A stretch of DNA of 31,224 nucleotides from Prevotellaceae bacterium UBA5903 (GCA_002431845.1 DJEH01000100.1:19791-51014), one strand, 5' to 3'; positions 1 to 8,992 are shown, counted from the first letter of the stretch. Translations and numbers: made by a program. Notes: generated by a model from the sequence alone, not told the origin.

Positions 1-75
1 GATACGAGCGTATCATGGGCGTGATACGCGCGTATCGTGGGCGTGATACGAGCGTATCACGGGCGTGATACGCCA
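1..75. repeat. Tandem array of alternating inverted 9-mers (22-bp period), cut by window edge
   Basis: The 9-mer CGTGATACG (complete at 20-28, 42-50 and 64-72, and as its last six bases at 1-6) alternates with its reverse complement CGTATCACG (53-61) or one- to two-base variants of it (9-17 and 31-39). Two-base spacers AG, CG or GG separate them. Every 11 bp the element flips, so each neighbouring pair can fold into a 9-bp-arm hairpin with a 2-base loop. The direct-strand copies are invariant, while the inverted copies vary at positions 7-8. The array ends in CCA at 75 and probably continues left of the window. A 34-bp stretch (42-75) recurs identically at 29594-29627. Possible roles are a REP-like element, a protein-binding array or a cruciform site; the sequence does not decide between them. 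Confidence 0.9.
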
Positions 76-79
76 GGAG

Positions 80-111
80 CTTATGTATGCTTAGGCAGAA
101 GCATACGTATG
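80..111. other. Imperfect hairpin next to the repeat array
   Basis: CTTATGTATGCTT (80-92) pairs with AAGCATACGTATG (99-111) around a 6-base loop, with one mismatch and one G-T pair. It lies between the palindromic array and the terminator-like hairpin at 114-133, before the helicase gene. No function can be assigned. It may be part of the 3' end of a transcript coming from the left. Confidence 0.55.
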
Positions 112-113
112 AT

Positions 114-133
114 AAGGCTACTAAAAGCCTTTT
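114..133 (+). terminator. Short terminator-like hairpin
   Basis: AAGGCT (114-119) pairs with AGCCTT (126-131) around a 6-base loop and is followed by two further T residues. It could end a plus-strand transcript entering from the left of the window. The stem is short, so this is tentative. Confidence 0.4.
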
Positions 134-257
134 AAAGCATATATAAACACTTGATTTTCAAACTATTCGGCAAGAACAACAGACTCTAAAGACACCGCTC
201 TTAAAATGGCCCAACGCCCCTTGCTTTTTTCTTCATCCTTATATTCAAGTATCCACT

Positions 258-3200
258 ATGTGGCAAGACACCCTCATTGTTACCCCTAGCGAGCTTTTTA
301 AATCGCTGCAAAATATATCCCCTTCGTGGCCTATCGCCATGCGCTACAACGCTTTGCGCAGAGTGCTAACCACAGCTGTTGAGCAGCAACTGGCCGATGT
401 CACCATCAAACTGAGCGGCAGTTATGCCAAACTTGACTACTTGATTAAACTGCACAAGGTGCGCGAAAACGACCGCTCACTATCGTTTGCCATTAATGCC
501 TTGCGCAAAAGGCTTGAAAAACAAGACATCACACCCAACGACGAGCTAAGCCGATGGTGGGAAACCGACCTTAAGGCGGTGGCACAATTTGTAAGCCTTA
601 CCTACGATACTCAAGTGCCCAACGAACTTGCTCAAATATGGAAAGATAAACCAGCCACAAGCATCGGCTCGTTAGGCAATTCGCTGGAAAAGAAGAGCTA
701 TGTAAAATGTATTGTAACGGACTTCGATAACAAACTGATACATGCCACCTGCGAGGATAACGACCAAACAATAAGCATTGCCTACACCGCCACCAACCAA
801 TATGTGCCAGGCGATTGGAGCTATCTGAAACGTTTGTTGCACAAAGGCATGATGCTCAACGTGATACGTCCACGAAAAGCAAAGGGTGGCGAGCTATTGC
901 CCGAACTTATTATCATATTGCCCGACTATCTTGTTAATGTTACCTCTATTGCTGCTTGCTTTGACGAGGTGGGACAATCGCCCCTTGCCAACCTATTATC
1001 AATGCTTAGTCCATCGGCAAGCACAAAGCCCATGTTGCTTGGTAACTTTGCCGGACAATTGCTCGACGAGGAAACATTTCACCATGAACAAACGTATGCG
1101 CAAAGCATTAAAACTTTTTTTAAGAACAACGCATTGAGCATTGCTACTTGTCCAGACATAGACGAGAATTTTCACGTTGAAGCCAAGCAACAAAAGGCCA
1201 ACATACACCAAATGCTCAGTTGTGACTTTAAGGAGCAAACATCTGCAAAGTTTAGGTCGGAACAAATTATTCTTGAGCCCTCGTTCTTTTCAGACATGAT
1301 GGGCATGCAAGGACGTATGGATTTTCTCAACCTTAATTATCGCATTGTTATTGAGCAAAAGTCGGGCAAATGCCAATGGCGCCCCGGAGCTAAAGACCAC
1401 GAATATGTGGGCAAAAAGGAGAGCCACTACGTGCAGTTGCTGCTATATCGTGCTTTGTTGCACTACGACTACAAGCAACTTAGTGCCGACGATATGCAGT
1501 CTTTTCTACTCTACTCTCGCTATGCCCATGGGCTCGACATGGCTACAAGTGCCCCCACACTACTCTTCGATGCAATTAAAATACGCAACCAATTGGCATG
1601 GTGCCAACAATGGTATGCTCAAGGAGGAGCACGGGTGCTCGAAACACTCACTCCCGAACAGATTTATCCCAAAGCCCATGGTCCGCTATGGCAACGCTTC
1701 AAACGTCCGCAAATTATGGATGTGTTGGGACCTATTCAGTCGGCATCGGCCCTCGAAAAGGCATACTATGCGCGGTTCATGCAATTTATTGCAAACGAAC
1801 AAGCTTTATCGAAGATTGGAAACCGAACGAAAGAGAACGCTGGTTTTGCTGCCACATGGAACTGCTCAATTGAGGAAAAACGCGAGGCTGGCAACATATT
1901 TGAGAACATGGAGATTGACACTTCATCGCTAACAAGCAATGAGGTGAAAGACGTACGCTTTGTGCTTAAAACAAATGGCTCCGACCACACAGCCGACTTG
2001 TCGAACTTTAGGCGAGGCGACATTGCCTTTTTCTATCCCTATAGCAAAGGCACATTGCCCGATGCCACAAGCATTATGGTGTTTAGGTGTAGCATTACCG
2101 AACTCACTGCCAACCACGTAAACGTTCGACTGCGAAACGCTCAAACTAGCCGCCATATTTTTGAGTATTTCAACGATAAGGTGTGGGCTATGGAACACGA
2201 CTTTTTGGACTCATCATACAATGCGCAATATCGTGGTTTACAAGCCTTTTTGTCTGCACCACAGGTACGACGCAACCTGCTATTAGGCCAACAAGAGCCA
2301 CGCATAGACCGCTCTATACAACGCATTGGCGAGTATGGCAACGAGGAGTTTAACACGCTTGTCGGGCATGCCATGCAAGCCCGCGACCTCTACTTAATTA
2401 TCGGTCCTCCGGGTACAGGCAAAACCTCGTATGGCATGAAAAACTTACTTGTTGAGGAACTACAACACAAAGGTAGCAACGTGCTTTTGCTCTCGTACAC
2501 CAATCGTGCTGTAGACGAAATATGCAGCAAACTCTTAGAGATTGACGGACTCGACTTTATACGCATCGGTAGCGACTATAGTTGCGAACCTGCCTACCGC
2601 CCCTACCTACTGAGCGAACGCATTGAACAAATGGAGCAGCCAAGCAGGCAACGTGTGCTCAACCTAATAAGTAGAACCAGGGTGTTTTGTGGCACTACCA
2701 CCGCTCTTTCGGCATCGATTTCACTACTCAGTATCAAGCACTTTAGTCTTGCCATTGTAGACGAGGCTTCGCAAATACTCGAACCGCATTTGTTAGGACT
2801 GCTCAGCGCCACCACGCCACAAGGCGAAAGTGCTATCCGTCGCCTTGTGCTTATTGGCGACGAAAAGCAATTGCCCGCTGTGGTGCAACAAAGCGAACGA
2901 GAGTCGGAGGTGAACAACCCTATACTCAACAATATTGGTCTTTCGAACTGTCGTTTATCGCTCTTTGAGCGTTTGCTGCACCTATATGCCTATTTACCCA
3001 ACGGAAGTATTAACGAAGAGGTGTGCCACATGCTTACCCGACAGGGACGTATGCACCACGACATTGCCAACTTTCCGAGCCAACATTTCTACGAAGGTAA
3101 GCTGTGCGAGGTGCCTTTGCCCCACCAAATTGAACCCACCCAAGCGGTAACTAACAAGCAGTCGGACATTGAACGAGCAGTGACATCGTGCCGTGTGTCG

Positions 3201-3725
3201 TTTTTGCATTGCACAGCCAATCTTACCCCTCAAGAGCCAGACAAGGTGAACACCACTGAGGCTCAACTTATTGCACAACTTGCAGAGCGCATATACAAAC
3301 TCAATGCTAATAACTTTTCAGCACTCAAAACCATAGGTATCATCGTGCCCTATCGCAACCAAATAGCAACAGTGAGAACTGCCATTTCGCACCTTAACAT
3401 AAAAGGACTGAACAACATTACAATCGACACCGTAGAGCGATATCAGGGCAGCCAACGCGACTACATTATTTATGGATTTACCGCAAAGCACAAGTACCAA
3501 TTGGCTTTCTTGACCAACCACGAATACCGCGACGAACGCACAGGAAGTGTTATCGACCGCAAACTAAACGTGGCAATGACGCGTGCTCGTAAGCACTTGC
3601 TTCTTGTGGGCAATGCCGAACTGCTCTGCAACGACTTTACATTTAGAAAGTTGATAGAATATGCAAAAAGCAACAACAATTTTTTTTGCATAGAAGAAAA
3701 AATGCACGCAAAACAAAAACAATGA
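258..3725 (+). CDS. Dna2-like PD-(D/E)XK nuclease fused to SF1B helicase
   Basis: Large protein of 1155 residues combining a predicted nuclease and an ATP-dependent 5'-3' type helicase. The nuclease part has a PD-(D/E)XK core: D355 in GRMDFL, then E366-x-K368 in IEQKSGK. The C-terminal half is a UPF1/DNA2-type superfamily 1 helicase: Walker A GPPGTGKT (716-723), motif II DEAxQ starting at D835, motif III GDEKQLP near 873, then RYQGSQRD and NVAMTRARKHLLLVGN as motifs V and VI. The order nuclease then helicase matches eukaryotic Dna2. The four-cysteine iron-sulphur signature of Dna2/AddB is not evident, though C298, C319 and C372 lie in the region. The known role of such proteins is processing flaps or DNA ends; the substrate here is inferred. 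The ATG at 258 is the first start in the open frame. The gene stands alone, 73 bp or more before lon, which has its own promoter. Confidence 0.85.
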   Translation: MWQDTLIVTPSELFKSLQNISPSWPIAMRYNALRRVLTTAVEQQLADVTIKLSGSYAKLDYLIKLHKVRENDRSLSFAINALRKRLEKQDITPNDELSRWWETDLKAVAQFVSLTYDTQVPNELAQIWKDKPATSIGSLGNSLEKKSYVKCIVTDFDNKLIHATCEDNDQTISIAYTATNQYVPGDWSYLKRLLHKGMMLNVIRPRKAKGGELLPELIIILPDYLVNVTSIAACFDEVGQSPLANLLSMLSPSASTKPMLLGNFAGQLLDEETFHHEQTYAQSIKTFFKNNALSIATCPDIDENFHVEAKQQKANIHQMLSCDFKEQTSAKFRSEQIILEPSFFSDMMGMQGRMDFLNLNYRIVIEQKSGKCQWRPGAKDHEYVGKKESHYVQLLLYRALLHYDYKQLSADDMQSFLLYSRYAHGLDMATSAPTLLFDAIKIRNQLAWCQQWYAQGGARVLETLTPEQIYPKAHGPLWQRFKRPQIMDVLGPIQSASALEKAYYARFMQFIANEQALSKIGNRTKENAGFAATWNCSIEEKREAGNIFENMEIDTSSLTSNEVKDVRFVLKTNGSDHTADLSNFRRGDIAFFYPYSKGTLPDATSIMVFRCSITELTANHVNVRLRNAQTSRHIFEYFNDKVWAMEHDFLDSSYNAQYRGLQAFLSAPQVRRNLLLGQQEPRIDRSIQRIGEYGNEEFNTLVGHAMQARDLYLIIGPPGTGKTSYGMKNLLVEELQHKGSNVLLLSYTNRAVDEICSKLLEIDGLDFIRIGSDYSCEPAYRPYLLSERIEQMEQPSRQRVLNLISRTRVFCGTTTALSASISLLSIKHFSLAIVDEASQILEPHLLGLLSATTPQGESAIRRLVLIGDEKQLPAVVQQSERESEVNNPILNNIGLSNCRLSLFERLLHLYAYLPNGSINEEVCHMLTRQGRMHHDIANFPSQHFYEGKLCEVPLPHQIEPTQAVTNKQSDIERAVTSCRVSFLHCTANLTPQEPDKVNTTEAQLIAQLAERIYKLNANNFSALKTIGIIVPYRNQIATVRTAISHLNIKGLNNITIDTVERYQGSQRDYIIYGFTAKHKYQLAFLTNHEYRDERTGSVIDRKLNVAMTRARKHLLLVGNAELLCNDFTFRKLIEYAKSNNNFFCIEEKMHAKQKQ

Positions 3726-3783
3726 TTAACGATTTCAAACACTATTAGAAGCCATAAAATGCGCTTAATACATTGATTTTTCG

Positions 3784-3791
3784 TAATTTTG
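3784..3791 (+). promoter_or_regulatory. Promoter -7 box for lon
   Basis: TAATTTTG matches the Bacteroidota -7 consensus TAnnTTTG exactly. A TTTG -33 box at the usual 19-21 base spacing is not seen. Transcription would start near 3797, which puts the in-frame TTG at 3799 at or before the transcript start and favours the ATG at 3841 or 3868 as the lon start. Confidence 0.6.
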
Positions 3792-3840
3792 CATTCCATT
3801 GTGGGTTGTGCATCCATGCCATGCCCTAAAAAACTTATAT

Positions 3841-6390
3841 ATGACCATAGTGAAACTGAAAAAAAATATGCCTCAACCATCCTTCTCGCTTATTGCCGAC
3901 TTTGATGGTGATATGCAGAAACTCATTGACACCCCTTTCGACCCTTCACTTCCTGCCATTGCCCTACGCAACATGATGCTGTTCCCCGGCGTGGTAGGCT
4001 CTGTTACCATTGGCCGCCCCATGAGCATGAACGTTATTCAGCAAGCCTTTAAAAAGGATATGTTGATTGCTGTGTTATCTCAAAAAGATGCCGATGTAGA
4101 CCGCCCTAAGAAGGAAGACCTTTATGACCAAGGCGTTGTGGCTAAGGTGATGCGAGTGGTTGACATGCCTGGTGGCAATGCCATGGCCATTCTACAATGC
4201 TACGGACCCGTTATGCTCAAAAGCCTCAAAACACGAAGCAACAGCATGAGAGCCGAAGTAGAGGCTATAAAGGAAACTATATACGACAAAGACGACGAAG
4301 AGTTTTTGGCACTTGCCGATGCTTGTAAAGATAGCGTGCTACGCTTTTTGAGATATAGCGAAGAAATGCGCTCTGAAGAAGCCTCATTTGCTATCAACAA
4401 CATTACTCACCCTGTATTTCTTGTCAACTTTATTTGCTCTAACTTGCAAATTTCGCAAGAAGACAGATACACGCTCTTTCAACTGCACGACTTGCGCGAA
4501 CGTGCATACAAGTTGCTTGAAATTCTGAATAAAGAGTGCGAATTTGCTAAGATAAAACTCGACATTAAGAACCGAACAAGTGCCGACCTTGACCGTCAGC
4601 AACGCGATTTCTTCTTGCAGCAGCAAATTAAAAATATCCAAAACGAACTCGGCGAGAATGGTGACAACGACGATATTTCGGAACTCGAAAAGAAGGCATC
4701 TACCATCAGCTTTCCACCTAAGGTTGAAACAACCTTTAAGCGCGAGCTGAATAAACTTAAGCATACGCCTACACAGTCGCCCGACTATAACGTGCAACTG
4801 AACTATCTGCAAACCTTGTTGTCGCTACCTTGGAGCACTTACTCTGAGGATAACCTTGACATTCAGAATGCAGAAAAGGTGCTCAATAGCAACCACTATG
4901 GCATGACCAAAGTGAAGGAACGCATATTGGAGCACTTGGCATTGTTGCGCTATTCAACAAGCACCAAAGCCCCCATTATCTGCTTGGTAGGCCCTCCGGG
5001 TGTCGGAAAAACATCGCTCTGTAAGAGCATTGCACAGGCATTAGGACGCAAATATGCTCGTATCTCTTTGGGAGGTGTACACGATGAAGCCGAAATACGC
5101 GGACACCGCCGTACCTACATTGGTGCCATGCCCGGACGCATTATCAAAGCTTTGGCTAAAACCGAAACAAACAACCCGCTTTTTGTTCTTGACGAGATAG
5201 ACAAAGTGTCTGAAGGGGGCAACGAGGGAGCACCTTATAGCGCACTGCTCGAAGTGCTTGACCCAGAACAAAACGTTGCTTTCCACGACAACTATTTGGA
5301 TGTAGACTACGACCTCTCGCAGGTGTTCTTTATAGCTACAGCTAATAGTTTGCAAACCATTCCTCGTCCGCTACTCGACCGCATGGAGGTTATCGAAGTG
5401 GAAGGTTATCTTACTGAAGAGAAGCGCGAGATTGCCCGTCGCCACCTCATTCCGAAAGAGAAAAGAATGTATAAATTTGGCGAAAAAGCGAACCTCAACT
5501 TCACGCCTAAAGCCGTAGACTTTATCATTGAAAGATACACACGAGAGAGCGGTGTGAGACAATTGGAAAAGACTATACAAAAGGTGTTCCGCAAGGTTGC
5601 TTACCTCACCTCAACAAGCCAAGACGAAACGATGCCCTACATAGGCAAGAGCTTAAAGCCTGCCGACATTGAGCAGCTGCTGGGCAAACCTATCTTTAGT
5701 CGCGACAAATATCAAGGCAACCAATATGCTGGTGTGGTAACAGGATTGGCATGGACAGCTGTGGGTGGTGAGATATTATTTATCGAAACAAGCGTAAGTC
5801 GCAGCAGAGCTGCTAAACTCACACTTACGGGCAACTTGGGCGATGTAATGAAAGAAAGTGCGGTGCTTGCACTCGAATACATCAAGGCGCATGCCGACTT
5901 CCTTAACATTGACTACAGAGTGTTTGACCATTGGGGCATTCATATCCATGTGCCCGAAGGAGCTACTCCTAAAGACGGACCATCAGCTGGCATAACGATT
6001 GCAACATCCATTGCCTCTGCACTTACACAACGACGCGTGCGCGACCATATTGCCATGACTGGCGAAATTACCTTGCGTGGCAAAGTGCTGCCCGTTGGTG
6101 GTATCAAGGAGAAGATATTGGCTGCTAAGCGTGCAGGTATTACCGACATCATGATATCTGAAGAAAACCGCAAGGATATTGAAGAAATCGAACCACGCTA
6201 TGTTGAGGGCGTTTCGTTCCACTTTGTAAACGACGTGAAAGAGGTGCTCGACTTTGCTCTACTTAAAGAAAAGGTAGACAATGCTATCGACCTTAATGCC
6301 GCTATCAACGACGATACGAAAGACGATGCTACCGAACAACATAAGGGCGATAGCGATGTTGCAGTAAGACTAATGAAAGAAAAAGCATAG
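3841..6390 (+). CDS. lon: ATP-dependent protease La (Lon)
   Basis: Lon is a cytoplasmic hexameric AAA+ serine protease that degrades misfolded and regulatory proteins. Using the ATG at 3841 (849 residues) the order is: N-terminal substrate-binding LON domain starting with LPAIALRNMMLFPG, a helical linker (FFLQQQIKNIQNELGE), Walker A GPPGVGKTS at 384-392, Walker B VLDEIDKV, and the C-terminal protease domain. That domain carries the catalytic Ser-Lys dyad, S715 in PKDGPSAG and K758 in GGIKEK, 43 residues apart as in E. coli Lon (S679/K722). The open frame reaches back to a TTG at 3799, but the predicted transcription start lies about there. ATG 3868 (840 residues, MPQPSFSL) is an equally reasonable start. 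tgt follows 15 bp after the stop, so the two are probably co-transcribed. The tail (about 800-849) is acidic and variable. Confidence 0.96.
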   Translation: MTIVKLKKNMPQPSFSLIADFDGDMQKLIDTPFDPSLPAIALRNMMLFPGVVGSVTIGRPMSMNVIQQAFKKDMLIAVLSQKDADVDRPKKEDLYDQGVVAKVMRVVDMPGGNAMAILQCYGPVMLKSLKTRSNSMRAEVEAIKETIYDKDDEEFLALADACKDSVLRFLRYSEEMRSEEASFAINNITHPVFLVNFICSNLQISQEDRYTLFQLHDLRERAYKLLEILNKECEFAKIKLDIKNRTSADLDRQQRDFFLQQQIKNIQNELGENGDNDDISELEKKASTISFPPKVETTFKRELNKLKHTPTQSPDYNVQLNYLQTLLSLPWSTYSEDNLDIQNAEKVLNSNHYGMTKVKERILEHLALLRYSTSTKAPIICLVGPPGVGKTSLCKSIAQALGRKYARISLGGVHDEAEIRGHRRTYIGAMPGRIIKALAKTETNNPLFVLDEIDKVSEGGNEGAPYSALLEVLDPEQNVAFHDNYLDVDYDLSQVFFIATANSLQTIPRPLLDRMEVIEVEGYLTEEKREIARRHLIPKEKRMYKFGEKANLNFTPKAVDFIIERYTRESGVRQLEKTIQKVFRKVAYLTSTSQDETMPYIGKSLKPADIEQLLGKPIFSRDKYQGNQYAGVVTGLAWTAVGGEILFIETSVSRSRAAKLTLTGNLGDVMKESAVLALEYIKAHADFLNIDYRVFDHWGIHIHVPEGATPKDGPSAGITIATSIASALTQRRVRDHIAMTGEITLRGKVLPVGGIKEKILAAKRAGITDIMISEENRKDIEEIEPRYVEGVSFHFVNDVKEVLDFALLKEKVDNAIDLNAAINDDTKDDATEQHKGDSDVAVRLMKEKA

Positions 6391-6405
6391 AGACTACACA
6401 CATAC

Positions 6406-7530
6406 ATGGATTTTCAACTTCAACATACCAGTGGCAGTGCAAGAGCTGGCCTCATCACTACTGACCACGGACAAATACACACCCCAATATTTATGCCCGT
6501 AGGCACTGTGGGTAGCGTAAAAGGGGTTCACTTGCGCGAAATAAAAGAGGACATTAATGCCGAAATAATCCTTGGCAATACTTACCACCTCTACCTCCGT
6601 CCGGGACTTGACATCATTGAGAAAGCTGGCGGACTGCACAAGTTTAATGGTTTTGACCGCCCTATGCTTACTGATAGCGGTGGGTTTCAAGTGTTTTCGC
6701 TTTCGGGCATTCGCAAACTAAGCGAGGAGGGATGCGAGTTTCGCTCACACATTGATGGTAGCAAACATTTCTTTTCGCCCGAAAGAGTAATGGACATTGA
6801 ACGCACCATCGGCGCTGACATTATGATGGCATTTGACGAATGCCCCCCTGGTACGGCCGAATATAGCTATGCTCGCAAAAGCCTTGACCTTACGCATGGA
6901 TGGATGAAACGATGCTGGAAGCGCTTTAACGAAACAGAACCTAAATATGGTTACAAACAAGCGTTGTTTCCCATTGTTCAGGGTTGTGTGTACAAAGACC
7001 TCCGACAAGAGAGTGCACACTTTATGAGCGACTTTGGCGCCGAAGGATATGCTATAGGTGGGCTGGCTGTTGGCGAACCTGCCGAAAAGATGTACGAGAT
7101 GATTGAAGTGGTCAATGACATATTGCCCACTGATCGCCCACGCTACTTAATGGGAGTGGGAACGCCCGTAAACATCCTTGAAGGCATAGAACGCGGAGTG
7201 GACATGTTTGACTGCGTAATGCCTACACGCAACGGACGCAACGCTTGCCTATTTACAGCTGAAGGCATTATTAACATGCGCAATGCTAAATGGGCTGATT
7301 GCTTTGAACCAATCGACCCTATGGCACACTGCTTTGCCGACATTCAGTACACCAAGGCTTACCTTCATCACTTGTTTAAGGCAAAGGAACTGCTGGCTAT
7401 GCAAATAGCTTCAATACACAACCTTGCCTTCTATCTTTGGTTGGTACGCGAGGCTCGCAAACAAATTATTGCTGACAACTTTAGCGCATGGAAAGCTAAC
7501 ATGGTTGAGAAACTTTCAAGGCGCTTGTAA
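6406..7530 (+). CDS. tgt: tRNA-guanine(34) transglycosylase (queuosine synthesis)
   Basis: Exchanges guanine 34 in the anticodon of Asp, Asn, His and Tyr tRNAs for the queuosine precursor preQ1. At 374 residues it has the normal bacterial length. Visible are the substrate pocket DSGGFQVFSL starting at D90, GGLAVGE, and the nucleophile D269 in VDMFDCVMPTRNGRN. The C-terminal zinc site differs: where E. coli Tgt has C302, C304 and C307, this protein has A307, C309 and D312, while the histidine ligand is kept (H338 in SIHNLAFY). I believe loss of these cysteines is usual in Bacteroidota Tgt, so the enzyme is probably active but without the structural zinc. The gene starts 15 bp after lon and is probably read from the lon promoter. 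A strong hairpin follows at 7544-7579. Confidence 0.96.
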   Translation: MDFQLQHTSGSARAGLITTDHGQIHTPIFMPVGTVGSVKGVHLREIKEDINAEIILGNTYHLYLRPGLDIIEKAGGLHKFNGFDRPMLTDSGGFQVFSLSGIRKLSEEGCEFRSHIDGSKHFFSPERVMDIERTIGADIMMAFDECPPGTAEYSYARKSLDLTHGWMKRCWKRFNETEPKYGYKQALFPIVQGCVYKDLRQESAHFMSDFGAEGYAIGGLAVGEPAEKMYEMIEVVNDILPTDRPRYLMGVGTPVNILEGIERGVDMFDCVMPTRNGRNACLFTAEGIINMRNAKWADCFEPIDPMAHCFADIQYTKAYLHHLFKAKELLAMQIASIHNLAFYLWLVREARKQIIADNFSAWKANMVEKLSRRL

Positions 7531-7543
7531 ACATGTATATTTG

Positions 7544-7579
7544 CACCAAGGCTCATACTTTAATGTGTAAGTCTTGGTG
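7544..7579 (+). terminator. Strong stem-loop between tgt and the permease gene
   Basis: A 15-position stem (7544-7558 with 7565-7579) closes a 6-base loop TTTAAT. The outer arm is CACCAAG/CTTGGTG, and the whole stem has one mismatch and two G-T pairs. No T run follows, so it may be a weak terminator, an mRNA 3'-end stabiliser or an attenuator rather than a classical intrinsic terminator. Confidence 0.6.
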
Positions 7580-7623
7580 TTAGTATTTGAATAACATTTA
7601 GAGTTTTTTGTGCAGCAAACTGG

Positions 7624-8919
7624 ATGAATAAGAAATATCTCTTTTCACCTTGTCGTTGCAACCAAACTCCCTTATACATTCTTCTAAGTAAGACCGAAAA
7701 AGTGAAAAGTTTGTTACATTCATTTCGCAATCTTGCCCATTTTTTTAAGCGCTCTGCAAACAAAGGCAAAGACGAGCAAACAACTACTGCCACTTCAGCT
7801 ACGCAGGATAATGGCAAAGGCTTCAAGCCTTTACTTGGAAAACTTGACAGATATATCATCTTCAAGTTTATCAGCACTTACATCTTCTTAATAGCCATTA
7901 TCATTGTGATTGCAGTGATTTTTGACTTTAATGAAAACATTGACAAGCTAACACAAAGCCATGCAGCTGCAAGCAAGATTGCACAATATTACATGAACTT
8001 TGTGCCTTATTTTGCCAATCTTTTCAGCCCATTGTTTGTGTTTATTGCCGTTATTTTCTTTACATCGAAATTGGCTGATAAATCTGAAATCATAGCCATG
8101 AAGAGTACGGGCATGAGCTTCAGACGCTTGTTGCGGCCCTATATGTTTACAGCGGCATTGATAGCCATCAGTTCTTTTCTGCTTGGCGCATACGTCATAC
8201 CTAAAAGCAATGTGGCACGTGTTAATTTTCAGAACCGATACATTAAGAAAAAAACTGACATTACCTCTGTTGACAACGTGCAGATGCAAGTTGATACAGG
8301 CGTTGTGGCATATATTACGCACTTTGACAATATTACGAAAAGTGGTTATGGTTTCTCGCTTGATAAGTTTGTTGAAAAGAAATTGGTGTCGCATCTTACC
8401 GCGCAAACCATACAATATGATACACTTTCAGACCACAGATTTTCGTGGACACTGAGAATGTACGAAATTAGAACTGTAAAAGGTATGCGCGAGGTACTTG
8501 AAAGTGGAGACAAACTTGACACCACGATTGTGATGGAACCTAAAGATTTCTTTTACGTGCGCAACCAACAAGAAACCATGACCCTGCCTGAACTAAAGGA
8601 ATTTATTGCACGGCAACGACTGCGTGGGGCTGACAAGATAAGCACTTTTGAGGTGGAATATTACAAAAGATTTGCTACACCTTTTGCAGCTTTTATCTTA
8701 ACCTTGATAGGAGTTTGTCTGTCAAGCCAAAAGCGCAAAGGTGGCATGGGTATGAGTTTGGGAGCTGGGTTGGCTCTTAGTTTTACATACATCTTGTTCC
8801 AAACGGTTTCATCGTCATTTGCCACCAACGCAGGACTTGATGCATGGATTGCTATGTGGATGCCAAATGCCATATTTGCAATAATTGCACTTGTACTATA
8901 CTACCGCACACCTCAATAA
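7624..8919 (+). CDS. LptF/LptG (YjgP/YjgQ) family permease
   Basis: Inner-membrane permease subunit of the lipopolysaccharide export system, which with LptB extracts LPS and passes it to LptC/LptA. The 431-residue protein has the family layout: three N-terminal membrane segments (about 82-101, 130-147 and 172-192), a large periplasmic region (about 195-345) and three C-terminal segments (about 350-368, 379-395 and 408-427). LDRYIIFKF just before the first segment is the typical family start. Here about 73 residues precede it, including a Lys/Thr/Gln-rich stretch (46-66). I see no in-frame ATG that would remove this extension, so either it is real or translation starts at a GTG or other rare codon. 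Whether this is the LptF or the LptG partner cannot be told. It lies 93 bp after tgt and 73 bp before the DEAD-box gene. Confidence 0.9.
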   Translation: MNKKYLFSPCRCNQTPLYILLSKTEKVKSLLHSFRNLAHFFKRSANKGKDEQTTTATSATQDNGKGFKPLLGKLDRYIIFKFISTYIFLIAIIIVIAVIFDFNENIDKLTQSHAAASKIAQYYMNFVPYFANLFSPLFVFIAVIFFTSKLADKSEIIAMKSTGMSFRRLLRPYMFTAALIAISSFLLGAYVIPKSNVARVNFQNRYIKKKTDITSVDNVQMQVDTGVVAYITHFDNITKSGYGFSLDKFVEKKLVSHLTAQTIQYDTLSDHRFSWTLRMYEIRTVKGMREVLESGDKLDTTIVMEPKDFFYVRNQQETMTLPELKEFIARQRLRGADKISTFEVEYYKRFATPFAAFILTLIGVCLSSQKRKGGMGMSLGAGLALSFTYILFQTVSSSFATNAGLDAWIAMWMPNAIFAIIALVLYYRTPQ

Positions 8920-8992
8920 GTTAGGATTATTGGGCCTACTTACTTTCTGGCTCTATTATACGATCATATATACTACTTAACCATTTTGCAGT

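Noticed and set aside
1..75. CRISPR array
   Set aside because: The period is 22 bp with 2-bp spacers and no variable spacer sequences, and no cas gene is in the window.
1345..1932. 195-codon open frame within the helicase gene
   Set aside because: It is a shifted frame of the nuclease-helicase gene; the main frame carries all the motifs.
3799..3840. Longer Lon N-terminus from a TTG at 3799
   Set aside because: The predicted transcription start near 3797 leaves no leader, and the 14 added residues do not resemble Lon.
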